DNA from: Rhodocaloribacter litoris
Lineage (GTDB): Bacteria; Bacteroidota; Rhodothermia; Rhodothermales; ISCAR-4553
Length of the DNA stretch: 64,000 nt
Assembly: GCF_011682235.2 (NCBI RefSeq)
Contig: NZ_CP076718.1
Coordinates: 211,817 to 275,816, forward strand
Direction of reading: 5' to 3'
The translations under genes were made by a program, and so were the position numbers. Below the pieces are notes generated by a model. It ran no database searches. It worked only from the letters and a program-made list of their open reading frames with translations, and was not told the origin of the DNA. This document shows, piece after piece, positions 55,510 to 64,000 of this stretch; the first letter of the stretch is position 1, and each line of letters opens with the position of its first letter.

Positions 55510-56250
55510 CCGTCGCGTGCGGGGTGCCTGGCCGTCGTGCGGGAAAGTGCGCTCGGCGACGGTGATCACCCCCTCGGCGTCGACCAGGAGGACCGTAGCG
55601 GCGCGCGTGCCGTAGCCCGGAGCCCGGATGAAGGCGGACGAGAGCCGCCGCTCCCACTCGCGGCCAACGCCCGTTTCGGGCAGGGCCTCGTCCGGCGCCG
55701 GCGTGGTGTCGGCCAGCAGCTCGAAGAGGGCTTCGGGCTCCGGCGGGCCGGCCTCGAGCAGGGCAGCCAGGCGTGCTCGGGCGTGGACGACCTTCGGCCA
55801 GGGCGTGTCCAGCAGATGGTTGCTCAGGCCGTAGAGCCCCGGCGCCAGCTCCTGCCGCCCGTCCCGGTTGGAGAAGTAGTGGAGCGAGGTACCATCTCCC
55901 ACGAGCAGGTTGAACCCGTTGTAGCGGCCGGCCTCCGGGGCGAGGGCATCGAGGAAGGCGGCGGGCGGGTCGTCACCGAGGAGGAAGCGGACCGGCAGGT
56001 GGCCCCGTGAGGGCGCGGCCGGGTTGTGGCGCCCGGGTTCCCGGTAGTTGGTCACGGCGGCGAACCGGCCGGTGCGGGTCAGGCCCAGCCAGGTGCCCCC
56101 GCCGCGCAGGTCGCGCCCGGCGAGCAGGTCCGGCGCCTCCGTCCAGAAGTCCATCGGCGTCGCCGGGCGGTCGAGGAACTCATCCCGGTTTCCGGCAAAG
56201 ACGAACGGGTAGTCCGGGTGCTGGCGGTAACTGAAGACGATCAGGCACAT
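55474..56250 (-). CDS. NRDE family protein
   Basis: 258 residues. Starts MCLIVFSYRQHPDYPFVFAGNRDEF, with Cys2 as the expected N-terminal nucleophile and NRDE at 21-24. GGTWLGLTRTGRFAAVTNYREP is the second family block and YGLSNHLLDTPWPKV the third. It belongs to the Ntn-hydrolase-like TANGO2 group, whose bacterial substrate is unknown. Its last 36 bp are duplicated downstream beyond a TA module. Confidence 0.9.
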   Translation of the reverse strand: MCLIVFSYRQHPDYPFVFAGNRDEFLDRPATPMDFWTEAPDLLAGRDLRGGGTWLGLTRTGRFAAVTNYREPGRHNPAAPSRGHLPVRFLLGDDPPAAFLDALAPEAGRYNGFNLLVGDGTSLHYFSNRDGRQELAPGLYGLSNHLLDTPWPKVVHARARLAALLEAGPPEPEALFELLADTTPAPDEALPETGVGREWERRLSSAFIRAPGYGTRAATVLLVDAEGVITVAERTFPHDGQAPRTRRFRIETGAGCNG

Positions 56251-56265
56251 GATCGGGGTCCGGTC

Positions 56266-56700
56266 TTACCCGCCGGCCAGGGCCTGCCGCGTGGCGGTCA
56301 GGACGAAGGTGCCGATGCCGGGCACCTCCACCCGGCCGGACATCGTATCCCCTTCCACGGTGGCCTCACCCCGGACCGGCGTCGCCTGGCCGTCGATGTT
56401 GACCGTCGCGACGAAGGTGAAGACATCGTTCTCAAAAGAAGCTTTTTCGAGCGGCGCCGTCTGGCCGAGCAGGTCGACCACCATGCGCCCGCCAAGGTGC
56501 CCGTCCACATAGGTGACGACGAGGGTGCCCGGGGCGTCGCCCTGGGGCGTGTTGACCACGACGTAGGCCCAGGTACCGACAACGGGCGGGGTTGCCGGCG
56601 TGGAACGGAAAAGGCCGCACCCGGAGACGAGCATAAGCAGCACGGCGGTCTGAAGCGCCGGCACAGCGGCCCGCCGGAAAAAGACACCCGGTGGTAGCAT
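56266..56700 (-). CDS. Hypothetical lipoprotein
   Basis: 144 residues. ATG 56700 begins a signal sequence (MLPPGVFFRRAAVPALQTAV then LLMLVSGC) with a lipobox Cys. The mature part is a small beta-rich domain (VVGTWAYVVVNTPQGDAPGTLVVTY, GVDLLGQ, GRVEVPGIGTFVLTATR) that recalls lipocalin-like or DUF-type envelope proteins, without a confident family. It lies 15 bp upstream of the NRDE gene on the same strand, so the two are probably co-transcribed. Confidence 0.75.
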   Translation of the reverse strand: MLPPGVFFRRAAVPALQTAVLLMLVSGCGLFRSTPATPPVVGTWAYVVVNTPQGDAPGTLVVTYVDGHLGGRMVVDLLGQTAPLEKASFENDVFTFVATVNIDGQATPVRGEATVEGDTMSGRVEVPGIGTFVLTATRQALAGG

Positions 56701-56810
56701 ACGGAAGCAGGAATGAGGTGAAAAACGGTTGGGATGGTCCGCTTCGGCGGCGTGCCTAAGTTCCGGCATTCCCCGGCAGGATGCAACCCACCCGGAATGC
56801 CCGGGCTCCT

Positions 56811-57383
56811 TCAGTCCCGTTTCTCTACGGCAAGCAGCCAGGGAGGATGATGGGGACGATTGAGCAGATCGTAGCGCACGGCCAGGTAGCGATGCGGATC
56901 GAGCGCCGCGGCCCAGTTCCGGACGGCCCCGGCCTCCTCGGCACCGCCGGGATGACCGGGATAGACGACCACGGTGAGCACCCCTCCGGGACGAAGTACG
57001 TCGAGCGCGGCGTCGAGGGCCGGCACCGTGGTTTCCGGGCGGGTGATGCGGCGGTGGTCGCCGCCGGGCAGGTAGCCCAGGTTGAACATGACCGCCGCCA
57101 CGTGTCCATGCACGCCGGCCGGAAGCGTCTCGCGCAGGGCCTCATGGCCCCGGGCGAAGAGCGTCACCCGTTCGGCCAGGCCCGCCCCGGCCAGCCGCTG
57201 CCGCGTGCGCCCGATGGCCTCCTCCTGCACGTCGAAGCCGTATACGTGCCCGGCCGGTCCCACCCGTTCGGCCAGGAAGACCGTGTCGTGCCCGTTGCCG
57301 GTGGTGGCGTCGACGGCCACGTCGCCGGGTGTGAGCACGGCGGCGACGATCTCCTTGGCCCGGTCCAGTGGCTTGATCAGCAT
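56811..57383 (-). CDS. tRNA U34 methyltransferase, MnmM (YtqB) family
   Basis: 190 residues. Motif I VAVDATTGNGHDTVFLA, acidic GFDVQEEAI, and the diagnostic FNLGYLPGGDH followed by T..T..AL..AL..L..GG. This matches the rRNA_methylase/MnmM family, known in Bacillus to finish mnm5s2U34 in tRNA. Assignment is by family pattern. Confidence 0.85.
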   Translation of the reverse strand: MLIKPLDRAKEIVAAVLTPGDVAVDATTGNGHDTVFLAERVGPAGHVYGFDVQEEAIGRTRQRLAGAGLAERVTLFARGHEALRETLPAGVHGHVAAVMFNLGYLPGGDHRRITRPETTVPALDAALDVLRPGGVLTVVVYPGHPGGAEEAGAVRNWAAALDPHRYLAVRYDLLNRPHHPPWLLAVEKRD

Positions 57384-57523
57384 AAACGACGACGTCTCCG
57401 GCCTGTAGGGCGCGTTCGATCCGGCCGGGTCTGGAGCCGCAGCAGGTAGACGCCCTCCCCGACCTGCACCTCGTGCGTCCCCGGCAGATCGTACAGGGCC
57501 GGCCGCGCCGGTAGCGCCTGCAT
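57377..57523 (-). pseudogene. Possible remnant of a T9SS sorting-domain C-terminus
   Basis: The frame from ATG 57523 reads MQALPARPALYDLPGTHEVQ then VGEGVYLLRLQTRPDRTRP. The segment GTHEVQVGEGVYLLRLQ is like the last strands of a T9SS type A domain, but the front part and any signal are missing. No ribosome-binding site is apparent. It may be a decayed end of a lost gene or a chance resemblance. Confidence 0.3.
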
Positions 57524-57543
57524 ACGATGAAGAACGGGCCTTG

Positions 57544-57930
57544 CTACGGCGCTCCCCCGGCCCTGCGTATCACCGTCGCGGCATAGCCCTGCACCGGACA
57601 GGACTCCATCACCGGCCCGCTCACATAGACCTCCACGGTGTCGCCCTCGCTCAGATCCGCCAGCGCGGCACGCCGCAACCCGCCGGAGCGCGTACGCTCC
57701 AGATAGCGCGTTCCGGCATCCACGGTGGCCAGAATGCCACACGGCTCTCGCGATCCCGGCCCGGCCCGTACCAGCAAGCCGGAGGCCGTAGCCCGGTGGG
57801 TGAGCGACTCGATGGGCCCGCGCACGTAGGGCTCCCCTTCCGGTTCCCACAGCACCGACCTGCTCGCGCACGACATCAGAAGAAGCGCGCCGCCGAGCGC
57901 GGCAACCACGACCGCAGCCTTGATCAACAC
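57544..57930 (-). CDS. DUF3221-like lipoprotein
   Basis: 128 residues from a GTG start at 57930, chosen because AGGAGG lies 6 nt upstream. The signal (VLIKAAVVVAALGGALLLMSC) ends with a lipobox Cys. The C-terminal core GDTVEVYVSGPVMESCPVQGYAATVI resembles the DUF3221 small beta-domain. Function unknown. Confidence 0.7.
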   Translation of the reverse strand: MLIKAAVVVAALGGALLLMSCASRSVLWEPEGEPYVRGPIESLTHRATASGLLVRAGPGSREPCGILATVDAGTRYLERTRSGGLRRAALADLSEGDTVEVYVSGPVMESCPVQGYAATVIRRAGGAP

Positions 57931-58022
57931 GCCGAACCTCCTGCCCGTCCGGGCAAACCTTGAGACGAAAAACCTCCCGGACAAACACCCGGGCAGCATG
58001 CATCAAGCCTGCCGCGCCCTGC

Positions 58023-58775
58023 CTAGAAGGCGGCGGCCAGGGCCTCGAAAGAGAGCTTTTCCAGAAAATACGGCAACATCCGCCGCCAGGTAGGCCAGTC
58101 GTGGGGAACGTCGTGTCCCCACAGATCCAGTTCATGCGGGATCCCCTTCGTATGAAGAATCCACGAGAAGTGCTGCGAGGCACCGGGGTTCTCGTAGCTG
58201 CCCTGCCCGGTTGCCAGAATGATCCGCTTCCGCCGGAGCTGTTCGAGGACCCGTTCATCTTCCAGGTTGGCCACGTAGTCCACGGGCGAGTTGAAATAAA
58301 CGTCCTCGTCCCAGTACCCTTTCGTGTAGTGCTTCAGGTCGTAGGAACCGCTCATGCCGATGGTGCCGGCAAAGAGATCGGGACGGCGGAAGAGCTGGTT
58401 GACGGCATGCAGCGCCCCGAGCGAGGCACCGGCGGTGACGATGGGGACCAGCCCCCGGCAATGGTCGTGGATGAAGGGCACCACCTCCTCGGTCACGTAG
58501 CCGTTGTACTGCTGGTGCCGGATGGCCTTGTGGCGCGGGGGCATGTGATCGTTCAACCAGCTTTCCCGGTTGATGCTGTTGATCGAGTAGACCTTGCACC
58601 GGCCACGCTCGATGTGCGGCGCGATGGCGTCGATCAGATGAAACCGCTCGTATTCGAGAAAGTCGGCGGCGGCCGTGGGGAAAAGAAGGAGGGCGAAGCC
58701 GTAATGGCCGTACGCCACGATCTCCATGTCCTTTTCGAGGCGGGGACTCCACCAGCGATGTATCTCCCGTTGCAT
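58023..58775 (-). CDS. Esterase-family alpha/beta hydrolase
   Basis: 250 residues. Nucleophile elbow GASLGALHA with Ser118, GTIGMSGSYDLKHYTKGYWDEDVYF, and the C-terminal His region GHDVPHDWPTWRRMLPYF fit the COG4947-type putative esterases. No signal peptide. The substrate is unknown. Stand-alone gene. Confidence 0.88.
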   Translation of the reverse strand: MQREIHRWWSPRLEKDMEIVAYGHYGFALLLFPTAAADFLEYERFHLIDAIAPHIERGRCKVYSINSINRESWLNDHMPPRHKAIRHQQYNGYVTEEVVPFIHDHCRGLVPIVTAGASLGALHAVNQLFRRPDLFAGTIGMSGSYDLKHYTKGYWDEDVYFNSPVDYVANLEDERVLEQLRRKRIILATGQGSYENPGASQHFSWILHTKGIPHELDLWGHDVPHDWPTWRRMLPYFLEKLSFEALAAAF

Positions 58776-58930
58776 GAACCGTCAGGATGGATGGCTTTTC
58801 CGAAGCGCGGCGTGTGCCCCCGAAGCGGAACGCCCGCCGCCCGGGGACCCTACTACGCCCGGCCCCCCCCGCAGGTCTCCCGGCCAATATCAGGCTTTGG
58901 AGAATTTATACCGCCGTGCGGGAACGGCCT

Positions 58931-59812
58931 TCAGGTGCCGGCCAGGCGCAGTTCCTCGAGGTCGTCGTAGTCGACGGCTTCCAGGAGGTCCTCGACGTCG
59001 TCCTCGCTCAGATCGGAACCCTGCAGTTCGAAACTGACGACGAAGCGCTCGGCGACGATGACCTGGGCCTCGAACCGGTCCTCCCCCTGCCCGCGTTCGA
59101 GTTTCAGGTGGGCGGGATAGCCCCGGTAGGTCTGCGTGCGTTCGAAACCGTGGCGGTCGACCCGGTCGATGTGTACATCGAGCCACTCGATGCCGGTCAT
59201 GGCGGCACCGCGGAGCGTGCCCAGATCCACGATGCTCAGGCGCAGCCGGCGGTCGTCGTCCTCATACGTGCCGGTCACCCGGGAGACGTGGATCCCGAGG
59301 GCGCCGGCCCGCTCGCCCTCGACGTCGACACGGCGCAGGCCGTCGACGCGGCGCGGCAGCAGGTCTTCGAGCTTGCGCCAGTCCACCGGCTCGACGCCGT
59401 CGCCAAGCGATTCGCCCAGCGCGCGCATCTTCTCCCCGAAGGCCTCCATGGCCTCACCGAAGCGTTCCCAGCCCTCCGCCTCACGCCGGAAAGCCTCCTC
59501 CCAGGCTTCCCGGGCCTGTTCGCGGGCGCGGCGGGCTTCCTCCCAGGCTTCGTCGAGCCGTTCCCGCCGGTCGGGATCCAGCCGGCGGCGGGCTTCCTCG
59601 GCGCGGGCCCAGGCTTCCTCCGCCCGCTCACGGGCCTCCTCGGCGCGCAGCCGGGCCTCGGCCGAAGCGCGCTCGGCCGCCTCGCGGGCCCGTTCGGCCA
59701 TTGCCTCGTAGCGCGCCTCGGCCTCCTCGACGAGCCGCCGCTCCTCGCGTGTCTGATCCGCGCAGGCCATCGCCAGCAAAACCAGGACGGCAACCATGCT
59801 GAACCGTTTCAT
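58931..59812 (-). CDS. Lipoprotein with long charged coiled-coil helix
   Basis: 293 residues. ATG 59812 opens a lipoprotein signal (MVAVLVLLAMAC). Residues about 20-125 are an Glu/Arg/Ala-rich helix with few breaks (for example EEARERAEEAWARAEEARRRL), predicted coiled coil. The C-terminal ~130 residues are a separate beta domain (HVSRVTGTYEDDDRRLRLSIVDLG, VAERFVVSFELQGSDL). Family unknown. It could span the periplasm, but this is inference. Confidence 0.75.
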   Translation of the reverse strand: MKRFSMVAVLVLLAMACADQTREERRLVEEAEARYEAMAERAREAAERASAEARLRAEEARERAEEAWARAEEARRRLDPDRRERLDEAWEEARRAREQAREAWEEAFRREAEGWERFGEAMEAFGEKMRALGESLGDGVEPVDWRKLEDLLPRRVDGLRRVDVEGERAGALGIHVSRVTGTYEDDDRRLRLSIVDLGTLRGAAMTGIEWLDVHIDRVDRHGFERTQTYRGYPAHLKLERGQGEDRFEAQVIVAERFVVSFELQGSDLSEDDVEDLLEAVDYDDLEELRLAGT

Positions 59813-59960
59813 GGCGGTGCTCCCTCCGGTTTTTTCCCGATAAACCAACCCGAGACGTCCGGCTTCATGCAGGCACCGAACGTTTTCCCCGGCTGCTACG
59901 GGAAACGGGGTCGTTTTGTGACAGGCGCCGAAGCAACCGGCGCCGGGCAGGCCGCCGGCC

Positions 59961-60884
59961 CTATTCTTCCATCGACAGCTTCGTGTGGGTGCGGAAGACG
60001 AGTGGCCAGGTCATGGCCCCGCCGTTGACGATCATGTCCCCCGCCACCTCCTGCCGGGCTTCGGCTTCGAGGATCAACCCGGTCTCGGCGTCCATCACGG
60101 CCGTGCCCTTCTGCGAGCCGCTGATGTCGAACTCGATCTCCATACCGCCCATGTTGACGGGGCCGTCGGTGCCGGGCCGGATCTGGCTCTCGATCTCCAG
60201 CGTCGCCCGGCCGCCTTCGTAGGCCGTCAGGCGGTACGTGCTGGCGAGCTTCAGCGGCAGCCCGGCATTGACGGCGACCTCGCGCGTCCACGTATCGCCC
60301 ACGGCCACCTCGCCTTCAGGATAGACGGCGAACATGGCCTCCATCTGCGAGCTCATGGCCTCGCGACCGAACTGCTGCCGCAGGCTCTGCTCGATCTGTG
60401 CACGCGTGGCCGCATCGGCCTGCCCGAGCCCTTCGACCATCCGGGCGATCATGTCCTCGACCCCGCCCACATCGAGCACCTTGCCCATGGCATCGAGCTT
60501 GAGCGTGAGGCTCTGCCCTCCGAGGGCGGCAAAGCCCTGCGCCTGGGGCGGCACCGTCTCCGGCGGGTTCTCCGAGTCGTACGAGATCGTGCCCATGGGC
60601 CCCTCCTGGGAGAACTTTACCTTGTAATAGGTCAGCTTCACATCGAACACCTGGTCGCGGGCGGCGAGCACGTCGAACCGGTAGCCGATGCCGATCTGGT
60701 TCTTGACGTTCTGCTCCTGCCCCATGACCACCTGTTCGACCGCCTGCTCGATCTGGTTGTACATCTTGTAGGAGGCGCCCTCCTTCAGGTTCAGACGCAG
60801 CCGGACGGCCGGCTCCGGTGTCAGCGTCGCAGCTACCAGCACGAGCAGCAACAGCGGCAGCCCGGCACGTTTCAAAGTTGTCAT
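59961..60884 (-). CDS. DUF6263 family secreted protein
   Basis: 307 residues. Signal MTTLKRAGLPLLLLVLVAAT. The mature protein starts VRLRLNLKEGASYKMYNQIEQ and continues DAMGKVLDVGGVEDM and YPEGEVAVGDTWTRE, typical of the DUF6263 family. Function unknown. It lies upstream, on the same strand, of the coiled-coil lipoprotein gene, with 148 bp between. Confidence 0.82.
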   Translation of the reverse strand: MTTLKRAGLPLLLLVLVAATLTPEPAVRLRLNLKEGASYKMYNQIEQAVEQVVMGQEQNVKNQIGIGYRFDVLAARDQVFDVKLTYYKVKFSQEGPMGTISYDSENPPETVPPQAQGFAALGGQSLTLKLDAMGKVLDVGGVEDMIARMVEGLGQADAATRAQIEQSLRQQFGREAMSSQMEAMFAVYPEGEVAVGDTWTREVAVNAGLPLKLASTYRLTAYEGGRATLEIESQIRPGTDGPVNMGGMEIEFDISGSQKGTAVMDAETGLILEAEARQEVAGDMIVNGGAMTWPLVFRTHTKLSMEE

Positions 60885-61100
60885 AGGTCCTGATCGGTTG
60901 ATGGTTGAAGAAAAGCAAACCGGTTCCGCCACGGGACAGCCGCTCGTGCGACATGCGGGCCCCCCTCCGGCCCCGCCGGAGGCACGACCCTGCCGAACCG
61001 TACGAAGAACAATATACGCCCTCCGGCACATTTTCCGGCACCCGGCCCCGAAGCGACCCGCCCCGGTGGAGGCCCGCTCCGCTCTACGGTTCCTCCCCCC

Positions 61101-64000
61101 TCACATGTTGCGCCGGTACTGCCCGCCCACCTCGAACAGGGCGCGGGTGATCTGGCCGAGGGAGCAGACCTTGACCGTCTCCATCAGTTCCTCGAACACA
61201 TTGCCCCCGCTGCGGGCCACCTCCTTCAGCCGCTCCAGGGCCTCCGGAGCCCGATCGGCGTTGCGTTGCTGGAAGGCACGGAGCGCCTGAAGCTGGCGCC
61301 GTTTCTCGTCCTCCGTGGAGCGCATCAGGGCCACCGGGGCGTCGTGTGCCTCCTCGCCTTCGGGGGGACGGAACGTGTTCACTCCGATGACGGGCAACTC
61401 GCCGGAGTGCTTCTTCCGCTCGTAATGGAGCGATTCCTCCTGGATCTTGCCCCGCTGGTACATGGTCTCCATGGCCCCGAGGACCCCGCCCCGGTCGTTG
61501 AGCCGCTCGAACTCCTGCAGGACGGCTTCTTCCACCAGGTCGGTCAGTTCCTCGATGATGAAGGCCCCCTGGAGCGGGTTCTCGTTCTTCGCCATCCCGA
61601 ACTCGCGGTTGATGATGAGCTGGATGGCGATGGCCCGCCGCACGCTCTCCTCCGTCGGCGTGGTGATGGCCTCGTCGTAGGCGTTGGTGTGAAGCGAGTT
61701 GCAGTTGTCGTAGATGGCCAGCAGGGCCTGGAGCGTCGTGCGGATGTCGTTGAACTGGATCTCCCTGGCGTGCAGGCTGCGGCCGGAGGTCTGGATGTGG
61801 TATTTGAGCTTCTGGCTGCGCTCGCCCGCGCCGTATTTCTCCCGCATCGCCACGGCCCAGATGCGCCGGGCCACGCGCCCGATGACGCCGTACTCGGGGT
61901 CCATCCCGTTCGAGAAGAAGAACGAGAGGTTCGGGGCGAAGGCGTCCACATCCATGCCCCGGCTCAGGTAGTACTCGACGTACGTGAAGCCGTTGGCCAG
62001 CGTGAAGGCCAGCTGGGTGATCGGGTTGGCCCCCGCCTCGGCAATGTGGTAGCCGGAGATGGAGACGGAGTAGAAGTTGCGGATGCGGTGGTCGATGAAG
62101 TACTGCTGTACGTCGCCCATCATGCGAAGGGCGAACTCCGTGGAGAAGATGCAGGTGTTCTGCGCCTGGTCCTCCTTGAGGATGTCTGCCTGGACGGTGC
62201 CCCGGACCACCCGGAGGGCGTCGGCCTTGATGGTGTCATATTCGTCCTGCGCCAGCACACCCCACGCGACCAGGTCGGAGCCGGTGCAGCCGAGCAGCCC
62301 CAGGCCCGAGCCGTCGTGCGTCTCCGGCATCGTCTCCTCCGGGCCGTTCGGTCCCGTGGGCACGTAGCGCGGGCGGTCTTCCCCGAGCCGCTCGGCGATG
62401 ACCCGCTCGGCCTCGTCCCACCGCCCCTGGTCCTTCAGGTAGAACTCCACCTGCTGGTCGATGGCGGTGTTGAGGAACATGGCCAGGATCATCGGCGCCG
62501 GGCCGTTGATGGTCATGGAGACGCTCGTCTTCGGGTCGCACAGGTTGAACCCCGAGTAGAGCTTCTTCATGTCGTCGAGCGTGCAGATGGAAACGCCGGC
62601 ATTGCCGACCTTCCCGTAGATGTCGGGCCGCTCGTCGGGGTCGAAGCCGTAGAGGGTGACCGAGTCGAAGGCGGTGGAGAGCCGCCTGGCGGGCATGCCG
62701 GCAGAGACGAGGTGGAAGCGGCGGTTGGTACGTTCGGGGCTCCCCTCGCCGGCGAACATGCGGGTAGGGTCCTCGTCGCCGGTGCGTTTGAACGGGAAGA
62801 CGCCGGCGGTGAAGGGGAAGTAGCCGGGGAGGTTCTCCAGCAGGGCGAAGCGGAGCCGCTCGCCGGGGTCCTGCGTGCGGGGCAGCGCCACGCGCGGCAC
62901 CTTCGTCCCGGAAAGCGACTCGTGGAACAGGGGCACGGTGATCTCCCGGCCGCGTACGGTGTACGTGAACGTCTCCTGCCGGTACGCCTCGGCCAGCTCG
63001 TCCCAGTGCTCGAGGATGTGCTTCGAGCGGGCGTCGAGCTTGTCCCACCAGTGCTTGATCATCTGGTCGAGGCGTTCGAGGAGCCGGTCTCGGTCTTCAG
63101 GAGCCCAGTTTTCCACCTGCTTCCGCGCGCCGACGGCCTCGCCCCACTTACGGGCATAGGCCACCTGTTGCTCGGCATGGGCGCGGTACGAGCGGCATGT
63201 CTCGGCGATCTCGCCCAGGTACCGCTGGCGCTTCGGGGGGATGATCGCCCGGGCGGCCGGATCGGCCTCGGGCAGCCGCTCCCGCGCATAGATGCGCGAC
63301 GTGCGCCCGAAGCCGAAGCGGTCGTTCAGGTGGTCGAGCAAAGCCAGGTAGAGCCGCGTCACGCCCGGATCGTCGAAGTGAGAGGCCATCGTCGGGAAGA
63401 CGGGCATCTCCTCGGGGGCGCGGTCGAACAGGCCCCGGTTACGCTGGACCTGCTTGCGCACGTCGCGGAGGGCGTCGAGGCTGCCGCGCTTTTCGAACTT
63501 GTTCAGCGCCACGAAGTCGGCCACGTCGAGCATGCCGATCTTTTCGAGCTGCGTCGGCGCGCCGTAGTCCGAGGTCATCACGTAGAGGGTAACGTCGGCC
63601 AGGTCGGCGATCTCGGTGTCGCTCTGCCCGATGCCCGCCGTCTCCAGGAGGATCAGGTCGAAGCCGGCGGCACGGCACACGTCGATACTCTCGCGGAGGG
63701 CTTTCGAGGTGGCGCGGTGGGCCTGCCGCGTGGCGAACGACCGCATGTAGACGCGGCCGGCGTTCTCGCCGTAGATGGCGTTCATGCGGATGCGGTCGCC
63801 CAGCAGGGCCCCGCCCGTGCGCCGCTTCGTGGGGTCGACCGACAGGATGGCGACGCTCAGGTCGTCGAAGTCGTTCAGGAAGCGGCGGACGAGCTCGTCC
63901 GTCAGGGTGGACTTGCCCGCGCCGCCGGTGCCGGTGATGCCCAGGACGGGCGCCGTGCGGGGCAACACCTCCGGCGCCTCCGGACCGGCATGGGTCGCCG
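61101..64000 (-). CDS. icmF: Fused isobutyryl-CoA mutase (IcmF), 5' partial
   Basis: At least 966 residues; the frame is open to the window edge. The visible part starts just before the MeaI-type G-protein chaperone ([22 protein letters not shown]-loop, [24 protein letters not shown]), then a linker, then the mutase barrel ([79 protein letters not shown]). The N-terminal B12-binding domain expected in IcmF lies outside the window. It interconverts isobutyryl- and n-butyryl-CoA, using adenosylcobalamin, with self-repair by the G domain. Confidence 0.93.
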   Translation of the reverse strand, partial: ATHAGPEAPEVLPRTAPVLGITGTGGAGKSTLTDELVRRFLNDFDDLSVAILSVDPTKRRTGGALLGDRIRMNAIYGENAGRVYMRSFATRQAHRATSKALRESIDVCRAAGFDLILLETAGIGQSDTEIADLADVTLYVMTSDYGAPTQLEKIGMLDVADFVALNKFEKRGSLDALRDVRKQVQRNRGLFDRAPEEMPVFPTMASHFDDPGVTRLYLALLDHLNDRFGFGRTSRIYARERLPEADPAARAIIPPKRQRYLGEIAETCRSYRAHAEQQVAYARKWGEAVGARKQVENWAPEDRDRLLERLDQMIKHWWDKLDARSKHILEHWDELAEAYRQETFTYTVRGREITVPLFHESLSGTKVPRVALPRTQDPGERLRFALLENLPGYFPFTAGVFPFKRTGDEDPTRMFAGEGSPERTNRRFHLVSAGMPARRLSTAFDSVTLYGFDPDERPDIYGKVGNAGVSICTLDDMKKLYSGFNLCDPKTSVSMTINGPAPMILAMFLNTAIDQQVEFYLKDQGRWDEAERVIAERLGEDRPRYVPTGPNGPEETMPETHDGSGLGLLGCTGSDLVAWGVLAQDEYDTIKADALRVVRGTVQADILKEDQAQNTCIFSTEFALRMMGDVQQYFIDHRIRNFYSVSISGYHIAEAGANPITQLAFTLANGFTYVEYYLSRGMDVDAFAPNLSFFFSNGMDPEYGVIGRVARRIWAVAMREKYGAGERSQKLKYHIQTSGRSLHAREIQFNDIRTTLQALLAIYDNCNSLHTNAYDEAITTPTEESVRRAIAIQLIINREFGMAKNENPLQGAFIIEELTDLVEEAVLQEFERLNDRGGVLGAMETMYQRGKIQEESLHYERKKHSGELPVIGVNTFRPPEGEEAHDAPVALMRSTEDEKRRQLQALRAFQQRNADRAPEALERLKEVARSGGNVFEELMETVKVCSLGQITRALFEVGGQYRRNM

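Overview
The window comes from a GC-rich member of the Rhodothermia (the Rhodothermus/Salinibacter branch related to Bacteroidota). This is inferred from protein families and signals, with no marker gene or database search. The evidence is: three secreted proteins with C-terminal type IX secretion (T9SS) sorting domains; carboxypeptidase-regulatory-like and GWxTD proteins; a TTG-N19-TATCTTTG promoter of the Bacteroidota type; a CrtO-like carotenoid enzyme beside a fused CrtYcd-type lycopene cyclase; and an IcmF-type B12-dependent mutase. There is no rRNA, CRISPR array or recognisable prophage. Three tRNAs (Val-GAC, Arg-ACG, Pro-GGG) are present.

Layout. 1-8.6 kb: the end of an SDR/SRPBCC protein; two paralogous carboxypeptidase-regulatory-like secreted proteins around an inverted Sfp-type phosphopantetheinyl transferase; a methyltransferase; a GWxTD lipoprotein; DUF2784 and WbqC proteins. 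GTTGAACG-type short repeats fill three intergenic gaps here. 8.7-14.4 kb: an ISAs1-family element with a 10-bp target duplication, then an A/T-richer T9SS metallopeptidase and a T9SS beta-propeller-like protein. 14.5-19.5 kb: polysaccharide deacetylase, HD phosphohydrolase, histone-deacetylase-like enzyme, DUF4159 protein. 19.7-25.6 kb: tRNA-Val, a lipoprotein, a BNR/CHRD T9SS protein, a cytochrome c, a LuxR-type regulator frameshifted inside its DNA-binding domain, tRNA-Arg. 25.7-30.1 kb: FAD oxidoreductase, class I FBP aldolase, tandem-AAA ATPase. 30.1-32.9 kb: a small accessory patch with an orphan Phd-like antitoxin, an A/T-rich gap, an SF2 helicase and a 114-bp tandem repeat carrying copies of the recG 3' end. 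32.8-38.2 kb: recG, a response regulator, a beta-lactamase-fold hydrolase, a VWA lipoprotein.

38.5-46.1 kb is the most interesting part. It holds a CrtO-like enzyme, CrtYcd, a renalase-like oxidoreductase, GTP cyclohydrolase I, a fasciclin lipoprotein, a MerR/B12-binding regulator of the CarH/LitR type and, divergently, an ECF sigma factor. This looks like a light- and B12-controlled carotenoid/pterin stress regulon. A second ISAs1 element sits between the regulator and the sigma gene and splits a set of TTTCGAT half-sites.

46.2-64 kb: RibBA, MerR regulator, tRNA-Pro, EamA transporter, outer-membrane-like protein, SbcC, an alpha/beta-hydrolase-OsmC fusion, a broken VapC with its antitoxin flanked by a 36-bp duplication of the neighbouring gene's 3' end, an NRDE protein, MnmM-like methyltransferase, several lipoproteins, an esterase, and a partial IcmF.
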